64,000 nt of DNA, taken from NCBI RefSeq assembly GCF_902459465.1, contig NC_047062.1, positions 33,288,673 to 33,352,672 on the forward strand, written 5' to 3'. Source of the DNA: Asterias rubens (Eukaryota > Echinodermata > Asteroidea > Forcipulatida > Asteriidae). A model generated the notes under the pieces. The model made no database searches, was not told where the DNA came from, and saw only the letters and a program-made list of their open reading frames with translations. Within the stretch, counting starts at the first letter, position 1, and each line of letters starts with the position of its first letter. Shown here in pieces: positions 1 to 13,800 of this stretch. The translations under genes were made by a program, and so were the position numbers.

Positions 1-221
1 TTCACAGATTAATTTCTTCACAGATTGCTGTACAAATCATTTTTTTAAATAAAACATTTCATCTGTTCATATATTTTCCCACTGTAGTTGATCATAGTAT
101 AATACCTTTAAAGTGTTGTAATATTTTAAACATGTACATCATTTTAAAACTCAAAAGAATTTAATAACAAAATCTGTCTAACTTGAAGTGAACCAAGCGA
201 TCCTTCCATTGACCATTACAG

Positions 222-1752
222 GTAGTATACGAAACCTAGCAATGGAGAAAGTAGCTCAGACAGTGATGTTCCCGTGTAAGTATTCCTCCTCAGGATGCAT
301 GGCCACCATGTCCTACACAGATAAACCTGAACATGAAGAGACCTGTGAGTTCCGACCTTACTCCTGTCCATGTCCTGGTGCATCTTGTAAGTGGCAAGGA
401 GCACTGGAGCGTGTCATGCCGCACCTTAACCACGCCCACAAGAGTATCACTACACTACAGGGTGAGTCACATTCACCATTTATCCGCAAGAGTTTCAACA
501 ATTTCAAAATGTGATCAGAAATAAATTTTTGTACATAAAACTAATTTTGTTTGGAATAGTGGTTAGCTATGACGACCTGCACTTCACATGATAGCTATCT
601 TTCAAAACCACGGTGGATGAAATCAAATGGTCAGACAGTAGGAGGGTTGACTGTGTATTGTGTGGATGCATTTACCACGTGTAATATTGCATGCTGGCAT
701 AGTTTATCATTCAAAACCACAGTAGATGTTATCGAATGGTCAGACATGTGATTTACCAACAGGCAAAATGAGATAGCGTCAAATCATGGAACATCCTCTG
801 CAGAGTTATCAATCCTTTTTTCATTATTTAAAAAATCTAACTTCTTGCGTTTCTGTCCCACAACTTTGTCAACAGGTGAAGATATAGTATTCCTAGCAAC
901 TGATATAAACCTTCCAGGCGCTGTCGACTGGGTGATGATGCAAAGCTGCTTCGGTAACCATTTCATGTTGGTCTTAGAGAAGCAAGAGAAGTTTGACGGC
1001 CTTCAACAATTCTTTGCTATCGTTCAACTCATTGGAACTCGTAAACAGGCTGAAAGCTTTGCATACAGGTATGTCGGATATAACTTACTCGGTTTACTTA
1101 AGTGTTTAATGGTTTGAAGTCTTTTCTTGTTTAATCAGTAGTTTATAGGTTGCTTACAACTCAGCAAGAATTCATTTGAGTGTGAAACATTCCTGAAAGC
1201 ATGTAATTTGCAAAAGTAATGTGGAACCATTCCAACAGTTATTACTCAATCTACATTGTACATCAAGCTCTGATAGAAGGTTGTCATAAAGCTCACTTGA
1301 TAATGCAAACTGTTAAAAAAAAAAAGCTCTTCATGCAATTCAAATAAATGAACTGTTTTATTGGCCACTTTTTTATGCTCATCTGAATGATTAGGTGAAG
1401 TTTGCAGTAACGCCATGTGAAAATCTCTTTTAAGTAGTATTGGTTCTGAAAAGAACCAGTGGTTGACAACTCAACGGTTCGATAGTATGCTCTGATCGTC
1501 TTCACCTAATTATACTTCCACTATGCAAAGTTTTAAATCCTACTAAACTGAATTACGTTCTGTTTTATATTTAGACTTGAACTGAATGGGCACAGAAGAA
1601 GACTGTCTTGGGAGGCCACACCCCGCTCCATCCATGAAGGCGTGGCAGCAGCCATTATGAACAGTGACTGTCTAGTCTTTGACTCAAGCATTGCCCAACT
1701 CTTTGCTGAAAATGGCAACCTTGGCATCAATGTAACCATCTCTATGTGTTAA
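222..1752 (+). CDS. SIAH1: SIAH-type E3 ubiquitin-protein ligase, C-terminal part (3 exons; 5' end outside window)
   Basis: Coding exons are 222-461, 876-1068 and 1575-1752. Phases join cleanly (G|GT, then AG|A), giving about 203 residues ending in ISMC and TAA. The reading starts inside [10 protein letters not shown], which in SIAH proteins follows directly after the RING finger, so the RING exon lies left of the window. Visible parts are the SIAH-type zinc fingers ([36 protein letters not shown]) and the substrate-binding domain ([51 protein letters not shown]). SIAH proteins are RING-type ligases that target substrates for proteasomal degradation through this domain. The match to vertebrate SIAH1/2 and fly sina is near-continuous, so the family call is certain. 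Choice of SIAH1 rather than SIAH2 is not, since invertebrates usually carry one gene. The first exon starts at the acceptor ending at 221; an ATG at 188 is intronic. Confidence 0.96.
462..875 (+). other. SIAH intron carrying two units of dispersed repeat family A
   Basis: The intron has a GTGAGT donor at 462 and a CAG acceptor ending at 875. Roughly 575-755 holds two imperfect units, each with the words AAACCACRGTRGATG and ATGGTCAGACA. They are reverse complements of the units seen near 33.0 kb and 42.9 kb. The spacing between the two ATGGTCAGACA words is about 110 bp. No coding capacity is visible. Confidence 0.7.
1391..1542. mobile_element. Family B foldback / MITE-like element, copy 1
   Basis: In the second SIAH intron, TTAGGTGAAG at 1391 is mirrored by CTTCACCTAAT at about 1500. 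A short palindrome, GGTTCTGAAAAGAACC, sits near the middle, and the tail reads TTCCACTATGCAAAGTTTTAAATCC. Two relatives of about 150-160 bp occur near 10.77-10.92 kb and 30.30-30.45 kb. It encodes nothing, so it looks like a non-autonomous inverted-repeat element. Exact ends and target-site duplication were not resolved. Confidence 0.6.
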
Positions 1753-4700
1753 GTGATGCTAACGAGATAGACTCATTAAATGAGACGGATTATGGGATGT
1801 ATTCTTCCTGGACCATCCAAAGCTCATGCGAAAGGCAGTTAAATAATATGTCTCATACTGCATGCATCTCTTGCAAATGCAAAACTGGAGTCTACAACCT
1901 CAAATCTCATACTGGATCAATGCATGTAAAGGAAAGTGTTTGGTCTCCATATTGGAATATTGTTGCTTCAGTGTTCTGCATTCAACTCACTAAGCGGTGA
2001 CAGAAACTTCTCAACAAGAACTATGACGATATAGGTGAATATGGAAATAGCTGTTGAATTGAAATGAGAAATACTCGTGTGGAATACCATGATGGAGTGC
2101 AAGCTATTCAGACATTTATAGAGATGTCTGGGGCGATTGCAGCTACCTCTGCTTTCTCTGTTTGGATTCAGACTGGGTGTATCAACAGCCTGTGCTGTTT
2201 TGCAAAGCCAAATAAGGTTGGCTGACGACAAGCAACCAACAACAATGTGGTCTTTATGATAATGAGGAACTGGCCATGACCCATACTTCTCCTGAAAACC
2301 ACAGTGTGGTTTCAGTCACACATGAAGGAATGTTCACCTAGAGTGAACATTGACTGTAACAACTATGACATGGGGTGTGAATAATTGTACAGAAACCCAC
2401 CAAGACTAATGACAAGGAGATTGTCAATGTGAATACGGAAGCACCTTATCAAAGATTTGTGTACTTCTTCTTGGTAAATAAAGTAATTAAAGTGAAAATA
2501 TAGTCTTCACAAAACTGCACTATTTTTTTTTTTCTATGAATCCAAACAAAAGGATTTTTTTTTAATATTAGGCCCTAAACATGCAATGTCCCAACCAACA
2601 TTGCAATTGTGACATCCATGTAGTTCAGCTTAGAGTTATTGTTCAGATACACACGATATGGAATGCGCTTTCATGGCTGATCTTATCCGCACAATTTGAT
2701 TACAATTATATGTGAAATTTCCAAGAAAAACCTCAGGTTCAGTTTGACATAGGGAAGATACAAATTAGATTCAGATAGAGTTGTACATGCAAGGTCAAAG
2801 GTCAAAGTTTATATACTGGCATGTTCAAACATGGGAACCAGTTTCACAAACGAAATGATACTCCCGAGTATTGAGTATGAGTATGTGTAGGACTTGTGCA
2901 AGTCTATTGACAGCTTTGGCTGTGGCTGTGGCTAGACTGCTGCTTCTTCCAGTACTTTTGCATTGCAAGTAAAGCCAGTAGTCCTAACCATTGCCTTAGG
3001 CCGTGTGCGAATTAGTGGCTATGGCTATGGCTACATTTCCGCTTCAACATGCGTTGAGTGCCTTAGCTACATCCTTGGCAACAGCTGTAGCCACAGCAGC
3101 CAATTTGGATAAAATGTTGTTTTCTACAATTGAGATAGATGCAGTAATCTAGCCACACAGCTTGAGCCAATGTTTACAAAATGGTTGACCAAGAATCTAT
3201 TTCTGTCACACGTTGAGCTGGTGAGCTATGATCGTCATTCCAACACAAAGTGACAGATCAAACCTGCATGGTGCTACCCACCTTGATACGTACATATGTA
3301 TACAGCTAGCTCACTATTCATACATGGTGACAAGAGTGTTTGTGATTATTTGTACAGCGTGTTTGCATAATGTAAGGATGTGACATTTGACATATACTCT
3401 CACTTACACCAAGCTTGAGACTATGCCTTTAAAAGACAAACCAAAGAAAACCTCGTCTTTTTACAAGATGCTCATACGTGTCTGTCAAATTGTTTATATT
3501 ATACCAAGCCTGATGCTGAAAGGGCAAGGGCACCTCTTTCAGGAAAGTTTGAACACTTCAAGGGTCACCAAGGCAATGACCAGGGCAAGGGAGGCAATGA
3601 TCAGGGGCACCACGCTTGGCATTACCAGGGGCACCATGCATGGCAATGACCAGGGGCACCAAGGCAGTGACCAGGGCAACAGACGCAGTTGCCTCCGTGA
3701 AGTATCCGGCCTGGTATTATGCAACTCTTCTACAAATAAAAACTCTTCACAATATAGTTATGATATAGGTTAGGGACAGGGTCAGATCCTTGTGAATATA
3801 GCATTATTCAACACACATTGTTTTCAATATCATTGCAAGCTTTTTATACAAAGCAGCTGTGGTCTACAACACGCCAGCATTGGCAAGTTATTTTTTACTG
3901 AAAATGTCAGATGTATACAATTTGAATGAATGGACATTTTTGTTTTGAATGGAGTACAAAGTTGACCACTCTGTACTCTTTTGTAGCATGCTGCCATTTA
4001 TATTTGGCCTGTGAACTGTGTCCCAGTTTCTCTCTTGTTATAGAGAGGGAGGTAGGGCACCAGACATTACCATTTACAAGATGAATATTTACTTATTAAT
4101 TATGCAAGAAGAAATGTCACTCAAGTTGTATGACCTTTGAACCTCATTTATGTAACAGCCAATTCATTTCCAAGTTTGCGTTGAATCTGTGAAGTTGAAT
4201 TCTTCCGCAGTGGTTTTTATGTTGTTTGGAACCAGTTTAGTGCACAGTTCAAAATGTGGTAAATAATTATGTCCACATGTCCTTTGTTTGTAAATGAACC
4301 TTGAAATTATGAGAATAATTAGTGTTAAAAACATGTGATGTTGAAATGTATTCAAGGTATAATAAAAGCTGTATAGCTTAGACTGTGGGTCTCTTGTTAA
4401 ATTTGTTAACCTCTAAAATAATCTAAAATCTAAAACAATCTAAAATAAATTTGAAAACCATGAAACTGTTTGCTTCATAACCAAGAAGGAAACACTCCCA
4501 CAAAATAATAAATGATTTATTTTGGTCATCATAACATATTCTAGTATTGTCTGTAAGCAATTATTGTGTAATAAACAATGTCTGAAATTGTTTTTCTAAA
4601 TATATAAAACCCTGTTACCAGAACACAGTGTTATCATCAAAACATTCATATTCATGAAGTGTATAAACTGTGAATGTGTTACAGTCATTACATTCTTATT

Positions 4701-7700
4701 TTCTTCCAATTAATTGCAATTTATTTTTTAATCCGTCATGAAAACCTAGATTGTTTTCAGTCAAAACCTATTTCTGTTTATGCGTGGGGTAGCAGCAGAC
4801 GGGCATTCAAGTTGTTGGGTTTGATTCACCAGAATGAGACAAACAGAAATGCTAGAAATGACTACACTATTATTGCATAAAAAATCCGAAGTGGTTCAAG
4901 TGGTACACACCACTGCTATTATGGGTACAAATTCAAATCATTAAATGTGTTTTCTTTCATGTTGGATGGTGAATGATGAAGTTAATAGACTGTTCAAGAT
5001 TCAGATAAACTCAAATCTTTGGTATTTTGGATTTCTTCACTTGCTAATACAAAGTACAAGTTTTGGATGTGTGTAAATACACACCGGACTTGTGCAGTCT
5101 GTAGACCTCCGCTTAAAGGCCGTAAATTTTACTCAAAATACCCGACTGTCATATTATTTAAACCAGCGTCATTGACACGACACGCCAAACTGCACTAGAA
5201 GTTAAGTCAGTATACAGGAATAAACATTAAATTTGGACATAATACGCGCATATATTAGTGAAATTTGACACTCTTGTCTGAGATCCAGGAACAAACTCTT
5301 CTATTTTTAGCTATATCTCAGTGCGTAGTGCAACTACTACAGTGTGATATTGTATGTTTAGCAGTCATCAGTTGTATGTGTCATTTCAAGGCCATCTATT
5401 GAAGGGTTTATGCTTAATGTTTGTTCGTTTTCATTTCAACCACTTCTGTAATTTCATTCCTTTGCTTTTTGCAATCAATAGGAACTGGTTCCTGCCTGGG
5501 GTTTGCTTGTTGATGAAACTAAACTTGGATCAATTATTCAATAGTTTTATTAAGTATCATTGTTTTCGATAAGCCAAGCATGTAACATTGTTCTGGTTTT
5601 TCTGTTTTTTTTACACTTAATATGTAAACATAGTCACTCACACAAATGTTCCCATACATGTCCGTGTGCACTACACAGTTTATTTCATGTCTGAAGAAAT
5701 TCCATTTTTGAAATGACTTGCTCACGATCGAATCATTCGTATGGAGGAAAAATGTTTGCACCTATTTATTTCAATTTTCCCATGGAATGTAATGGTTCCT
5801 TAGTGAATTATAAATGTAAATTGTATCATAGAAATGCTTGAGTTAGAGCAAAATTATATTTTGCCTGTTTTGACAAAAAATAAAAAACAGTAAATTCAGC
5901 TTTGTCACATGTTGTCATTTTGTTTGTGGTCTAAAAATGTTTGGTTTACATTGTTGGTTTATGGAAGAGTCTATACTTTCAGAGCAAGGATGTTAATTTC
6001 AAAAGATACACACTGCAAGAGTGTAAACTCTGAAAATATTTGTAAAACAAAATACAATGTTTAGAAAACGATAATAATGTTTTGGGATGTTTGTATAATA
6101 TGTTTTTTCTTGGGTTTGGAAAGACACAAGATCTACAACCTTGGATAATTGCATTTTGTAAGGAGAAAAAAACAAATTATAATATTATTTGTCATAATCA
6201 CAAAACGTCATTGGGAAGAAGTCACTCCCTGTTCAAATGTGTGACCATTTCACTTCAAACAGATAGTTATATAACACAACTAGAACCCTGTGATTCATTC
6301 CATAAGTTGATGAGCAATACATAAATTAAAGGCCCTCGGGTCTTAATTGAAAGCTTCTTTTTCCATCAGTTTGTTGAGCAAATAAAGCCAGTTTTGAGTT
6401 ATGACAGAGAGTGACTAAAGGTTTGCCATCCAAGTTGGAACCTAGATCTGAATTCTTATGACCTTAGTAACCTTAACCAGACTGTGGGCAGTTTCAATGG
6501 CTGGTTCATCACATCTTAATGTCAACTCCATCTGTTACTGTGTCCACAATCTAACCAAGCTAGCATTAATATGCCCCACAGCTATAGAGTGATGATTTAC
6601 ATCTGACAAATAATGATGTTATAAAGAACATGTTGAGATGGCTGTGGCCAAACTGATGATTGAACTACATGAACTCACTGGTACTCTCTGGACAACACAT
6701 TCCAGTCATCTCATAAATTAAAGCATGATCAAAACCAGGACAGTTCTTTTCAGAACTAAAGAAGTCTACTACACGGTAGTAGAATATAAAGCATCTACCT
6801 AAACAAGTAGATACACACATGGTCTTACCGAAACAAAATATACAAAAACAAAAGAAAAAACACAAGTGCATGAAAAGGCCTGTTGGAAAAGAACTGTTTT
6901 AAGTTGCCGATGAAAGAGTGAGATGTGTGTTTCTTTGATGTGATCGAGTAATACAATTGGAAAACAATTATGACAACTGAAACATGGATAATACATAGCA
7001 ATCATTTATTTCATCTTTAATTAATTTTTATTCAGAGACAAAATACACACAAAGTATTGGGGGAAATAAGAAAATTAATTCGCTCCAAATGGAGCAAATT
7101 CCACTGTTCAATGAGGGAAACATCCAGTTTTTGTAAAACTGTTTTACAATTGTCATTCTTTCAACAAACATGAAACTTTTTAATTATAAAACAATAAGGA
7201 AACACTTTGGACATAATATTGAAGAAAGAGAAGAAATCAGCTAATCTGCTAGAAGTTCAGGAAGTTGCATGCCTGCTTAAAATCATTATTCATAATACTA
7301 ATAGTACTACACTAAAATGATTCTGAACTTTTTTTTAAACAAAAATAACAAACTTGTTAAATAAAAATATAAAGCACTGTGTTAGTGTTAACCATTATTG
7401 CAATATTTAGTACAAAAAGTGGGTTATTCAAGACCCACTTTATCTTCATGAAAAACTTGTTTTAACAAGACGTCTTGCTTTCAAAAATATATAATTCATG
7501 TAGAAAAAAATTAGTACAAAATATGATAATAATTTAGTCACAATATTCACTTTTATTCAATAAAGCTTTTCACCAAAATAGATTTTGTCTTTTCATATAA
7601 AAGTCCTTTCATATAAAATGTTATGTATCAAAGCGAAAAGACAAACTGATTTCAAAATAATATTTTCAACAAAAAGAAATTGTACACACAAGGACAATTG

Positions 7701-7843
7701 TTCATACACTCTATATATTTTGAACCCATAGGTAGGCATTTTCGGTGTTTGTGTTCTATGGGAAATCCCATAATTTAACACTCAAATTAACATGGCCAGA
7801 TTGATATAAAAGAAACTACAAACTTAGAACACTTGATTAAAGA
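1753..7843. other. SIAH 3' untranslated and intergenic stretch, then APMAP 3' region
   Basis: No convincing gene is visible. The left part is probably SIAH 3'UTR. Candidate plus-strand AATAAA signals are at 2477, 4361 and 6381, the last followed by GT-rich sequence. Minus-strand signals (TTTATT on this strand) at about 7005, 7027 and 7552 could end APMAP. The stretch is AT-rich, and every open frame in it is short and without recognisable similarity. A family E repeat lies at 3515-3720. Confidence 0.5.
3515..3720. repeat. Family E dispersed repeat (GGGGCACCAAGGCAATGACCAG type)
   Basis: This copy contains four consecutive variants of GGGGCACCANGGCAATGACC, followed by GTTGCCTCCGTGAAGTAT and CCGGCCTGG. 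The same order of words (AAAGGGCAAGG, then GGCACC, then CAATGACC, then GTTGCCTCC, then a GGCCTGG-like end) recurs near 30.6 kb and 46.0 kb. Inverted or diverged relatives are near 12.8, 19.4, 43.9 and 63.5 kb. The repeated GGCACC words make it slightly tandem here. Confidence 0.6.
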
Positions 7844-10800
7844 CTACGCTTTTGTAGACTTGCCCATCTCCTTTCTATCTTTCATCCCTATTTTCAAAAT
7901 GTAGTTCTTATCCTCTGAGCCAAGATACAATGCATCACCTGTATCAAGTACACTGCTGATGGAAGATACCATTTCACCAGTAGGGTCGTGCAAACTCTGT
8001 ACTATTTTACCCTTCTGGTCGAGTTCTATGATCATTCCATAATTTGGAATCCATTTGGTGAGGGTAACAGGATCAACAAACTAGAAAGAAAAAAAAATAT
8101 ATACCATATTAGTCAATGCATAACACTGCAATAAAAACAACTTTTGCCAAACTGTTTTACTGTTATTAAAAAAATTTAATTGAAACACACATTTTTTTAT
8201 ATAATGGTAGATTGATGTTAAATTATTTATGCCTACTCTAATGAAACCTAACAGAAGTAAATGATTTAGTAAGCTCTGTGCACAGTTAGCTCTGTGCACA
8301 GTAAGCTCTGTGCACAGTAAGCTCTGTGCACAGTTAGTTCTGTGCACGGCTAGTTCTGTGCACAGTTAGCTCTGTGCACAGTTAGCTCTGTGCAGTTAGC
8401 TCTGTGCACGGTTAGCTCTGTGCACAGTTAGCTTTATGCACAGTTAGTTCTGTGCACGGCTAGCTCTGTGCACAGTTAGCTCTGTGCACAGTTAGCTCTG
8501 TGCACGGTTAGCTCTGTGCACAGTTAGCTCTGTGCACGGTTAGCTCTGTTCACAGCTAGCTCTGTGCACGGCTAGCTCTGTGCACAGTTAGCTCTGTGCA
8601 CGGTTAGCTCTGTGCAGTTAGCTCTGTGCACGGTTAGCTCTGTTCACAGTTAGCTCTGTGCACGGTTAGCTCTGTGCACAGTTAGCTCTGGGCACAGTTA
8701 GCTCTGTGCACAGTTAGCTCTATGCAGTTAGCTCTGTGCACAGTTAGTTTGTGCACAGTTAGCTCTGTGCACAGTTAGCTCTGCGCAGTTAGCTCTGTGC
8801 ACAGTTAGCTCTGTGCACAGTTAGTTCTGTGCACCGTTAGTTTGATGCAGTTATTTCTGTAAATGCAACCTGCAGAATTGAATGGTTGGAAATGGGTAGT
8901 CAAAACTCAAGAGAAACATATGAACATGTTAGTACATCATTGACAGTATGGTTCTACACCCACAGTGCCACCATACACAACTTGTGTAAATGGAACGTTT
9001 CTTTTACTAAGAGATGAGTCAAGTGACCTGAGCTGGTTAAGTCCTAATCTATAAGACCAGAATGTCTCTACATCTCACCTTAGTTATAAGACTCCTCAGC
9101 CATGGTCTTGCATAGAGAATATCTATAATTGGTAATGACCCCATACGACCTCCGACATGAGATAAACCGACCCAGTAACCTCCACTTGCACTAGGACGAA
9201 TCTTCATAGGTGCACCGGGTAGGTTCTTAGCGAAGATGGTAAAATCACCGCTCAGAGGGCCCTTAAAATAGTACCTGGTGAGAAATAAGAGTTTACAACA
9301 GAGATGAATCAGTGTTGAGGATTGCTGAATAAGAAGGCTACCACTGGGGCCACTTTGTATGTTCAGGGCTAAATTTCATAGAGCTGATTAAGCACACAAT
9401 ATCACAAAAGTATGAGCAGTCTCTATGTTCTCATTACATGATTTATGTACACTCTGGAAATGTACATTAAAACAAGCAAGTTGCAAGTTGTAAGAACAGT
9501 TTTTAAGAAAAAGAGGAGGCTGATATTGAGGGATGAAAGAGGAATATGAGTAAGAAGAGGAATGGAATTCATACTTAATTACATGGATAAAAAAAAATGC
9601 ACTTTAACACCATAACTCTTGGGAGTAATAAGTGTAATACAAAATGAGCTGAAAACATATTAAGATAAATATTATACCGCCCAAAATAAAATGTAAAATT
9701 TGAATTATTATATCAGGCCTTTAATTACACACAGGCTACGGAGGTCATGACCACTGTTGTCCCTGGTCTTGAACTTGGTGCCCCATCAAAAGTTTCCCAT
9801 AGACTGATGTTAAATCTGTTCTTACTTGAGGATACGGAAGCGAGTTGCCTCTGAGATAAGCAAGAAGTCTTCATCCGGTGAGAATTGTATTCCAGTTGGA
9901 TAAAACAGCATCTTGATAGCAATGTTACTCATCTTACTGACTGGGTTATACCACATTAATCTGAAAGTAACAAATCAGAAATAAGGAGAAAATAGTCAGT
10001 TTCTCTTTGGTACTTTGGTTAAAATACTAAATAATAGATAATAGATAGTAAACTTGATTTCTTTAGCACACATCTCCTGTGCTCAGCCACTTCAACTGTT
10101 TTTATTTTGTTTAAGAGATACCGCCTAACACACAAGGCCAGACGGCCACTCCAAGGTGAGAGCTTAAGTGAATTGGTCCGTCGACCCAAATCAACTGTCA
10201 CCGGGGACACGCTGCCACCTACTCCTGGGACTGAAACAGAGTTACCCCCCTTCACAGTCCATAAAGATGTAGGCATGGGTATCATCCACTAGAAGACTGG
10301 CTGGTAGAGCAAAATGCTCTATCTTACAAACTTTTAACGAAGCAATATGATTAAGTGCTTTGCTTTAAAGGGCACAAATATCATGACCAGGATTCAAACC
10401 CACACTCTGCTGCTGACCACATCAGAGCTTGGGTCCGGTGAACTATACCGTTCGGCCACAAGATATATCCCCGGAGCAAGAACTACGTCTATCTTACCTT
10501 CCACAGCCATCTGCTTCCCATAAGATGTAATCTTGCTGACGATAATCCCTATTCTTACAGGAATCAATGAAAAATAAATCTTTACTTCCTCCAGGGGTTT
10601 TTAGTTTCTCCATGTCACTCCCATACTTGATTGGGAGTTGTTCATATGTACGATCACTGGGAACAAGGTTGTCAACTTTTCCTGATGATGAAAGCAAAGT
10701 TCAAAGTCAGTCAAAAGATCATAACTAATGTCATCACATTCCATTTAAAAAGTCAATGTAGAATTTGAAACTTTGCATGGTGGAAGTATAATTAGATGAG

Positions 10801-13800
10801 GTTTGTGGTAGCAACTGGAGCATAATGGCCAAAGCATTTAGTTATCAACCAACGCTTCTTTTCAGAACCAACACTACTCCGTCAAAAGAGATTTTCACGT
10901 GGTGTTACCGAAAACCTCACTCAAACCTAAAATGCTTGTTTTGAAATCTTGTCATCTATGTTTGTCCCTGTGGTCATCGAACCCTTGAACTAACCTCTAG
11001 TTGATATCTGGAATAGTCCCTTGTACCCATCCATGACGTAGATTTCATTACCAATAACACGGAGCCCTAGAGGGCGCCCACAGCTTGGCTCATTCACTGG
11101 AGAACCTTATAAATAAACACAGAAACAAAATATACTTTATTTTCACTTCAAAGTGAGGGCTACATTTAACTGATTTTGGCTGTCAACCCAAATCAACTGT
11201 CACCAGGGGCACGTTGCGACCTACTCCTGGGGCTGAAGCAGGGTAACCCTCTTCACAGTCTGTGAATCCACTGTCTGGTAGAGCAGAATGCACTGCCTTC
11301 ACAACTCTTTATGAAGCATTTATGGTTATGTGCCTTGCTCAAGAACACAAATGCCATGACCAAGAATCGAACCCACACTCTGCTGCTGACAACAACAGAG
11401 CTTGGGTCAGGTGCCTTAGAACGCTCAACCACAACTCCCTACAATGGTATGTGGACACTTGCTGATCATGCCTGCTCAGTGTCTAAGGGCCGCAAAATAG
11501 TTGTACAAATGCACTGGACTTCAAATACCAACTAAAACAAGAAACAAATATCAATACACTGAGTTGACAATAAACAGCTACAAGGAGGGGGGTTGTGTAT
11601 TCTTACCACATGGTCTGGATCCAAGTCTAGCCACACTTGTCATTTTAGATTCATTCGTTATTCTTACTATTGCACCATCATATGTCCCTGTGTAAAGTTT
11701 TCCTGTAATTAAAACAAAAACAAAAAGTGTTATTACAATCTGAAATGAAAAGGTATTTCCTGTAACCTGTAAGTTAAATTCTTTCGCTCATAATGAGCTA
11801 TAATAAATATTATTAAGTATAAATAAATATATTATTATTAGCTGAGCCGAATGATTATTATTGGCCGAATAAATATTATTATTTTTATTATTAACTGAGC
11901 CATGAAATTTTGCCAAAGTCTTGAACTGTGGTCTCAAGCTTCAAATTCAAATGGTGCAAGGCAAACCAAAGTTAACACTCAAACACAGGGTACAAAAATA
12001 ACATCAACAAAAAATTCCTGCTCCAGTATAGCAAGAACCTTATTACATTTGATATTTGATATTTCATCCGCACTGTCTGACCTTTGACCTGTTGTCTGAT
12101 AGAGTTCATTGACCCTCGTATTGTTGAAACTCACCTTTATACTCAGCTAGACATTCAGGACCTCGGATCTTTCCTTCCAGAATCTTAATGCCTTCTAAAA
12201 GCCTTGTGTTTGGTTCAAGAGCGCCCTCTAGTGCTCTAGGACTTGGAAGACTGCAACAATAAAAACAAATTGTAGTATTTATTTTAGTATTAATATTAAT
12301 TTCTGCAGTTTGGACTTCAGGTTTAAAAGGACTTTCATAAGCAACTAGATGCATCAAATTCTTAAATTTGATGCACTTTATATAAAGATCAAACCTGTTA
12401 ATTGGCAGGATGTCATTTCATTTCATTTATTCTGGTTTTAAAGCCAATGACTCTTAGAAAAGTAAACTTAATCACTGTACTAGCCAAGAACACAGTGGAG
12501 AAGACAAAGAAGGATGTTTCAGCTTTTGATGTGGGAGGAAAACCCCAGAGAAGTATTTCCAAGGAAACCCACACATTCAGGTAGGGACTGAAAACTCAAT
12601 CCACATAGTGCCCCTGGTGGGATTGGAACTGGGGTGCTGGAGATGGAAGGCGAGAAGATATAGCACTTTGCAAACCCTGTTGCATGATACTTATAAAAAG
12701 TTTCAAAGCCAAGAATGTGAAAACACCGTGTAATAAAAGATTGGAGTAACCGCCATGGTTTGGTTACAGTTCAGGCCTGATACTCCACACAGGCAACAAA
12801 GGCTATTTCCCCCATGACTCCTGGTCATTGCCTTGGTGCCCTTCAAATGCGCCAGTAGAAATTTACAATTTCCTTTACCAATGAGAAAATGCCTTGGTGC
12901 CTATGCCGCTTTTAAAATGAAGCATACAGGCCTGACAGTTGACTGGATTATTTATTTATATCAAACAAACAGGGAGTAGCAGCAGGAACAGCCATGTTAT
13001 CACAACTCATTATGTAATCATCTGATATTTACCTGACGATATGAGGGGTCATTGGTGACTCCATGTTATAAATCATTACTCCAGCAATTATGCCCAACAC
13101 AATCAGTATCTTGATGACAAATTTTACCCATTGCCTGTTGAAAGAAACAAATAAGAGTGTTTTTAAATGTTTTGTTATGAGAGGCCATCATTTAAGACTC
13201 AATCTCGAACAGAGTTGTATGACTTGTGACTTAGTCTTGCACTCAAGTCTGACTTAGACTCAACACTAAGGACTCGGACTCAGACTCGGACTCAGACTTG
13301 ACACTATTGGTAATTACTCAAAATAAATGTAAGTATAAAAACTTACTTTGGTAACGACCAATTGAGAGGTGTTGATAGTACAAAACATTTCGAGACACGG
13401 CTCCCTCTGAAGTAACATAGTTTTAGGAACGAGGTAATTGTTCACGCAAATATTAAAAGACTTCTTTTAGGCATATGTGCAACAAGGGTGTTTTTTCTTT
13501 CATTATTCTTTTGCAACTTCGATGACCAAATTGAGTCCAAATTTCCACAGATTTGTTATTTTATGCATCCATTGGGATACAACAAGTGAAAATACTGGTC
13601 TTTGACAATTACCAAACGTGTCCAGAGCCAAAGATTGAGGGCACAGATACAGAGCTGGAAAATAATTACCATAATGTAGGTGGCTTGAGTTTAGGCGTAC
13701 GCCTGGTTGGCACCTTATCCTTTTTGGTATCAATGTCTTCAACCCTTTGGGATTCGGTTGGTGCTTTAGCATTCCTCTTTTTGACCGTCTTACTTGTTGA

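Noticed and set aside
8268-8858. Possible CRISPR-like array
   Set aside because: Units are contiguous 16-bp direct repeats with no unique spacers, inside an intron of an animal gene.
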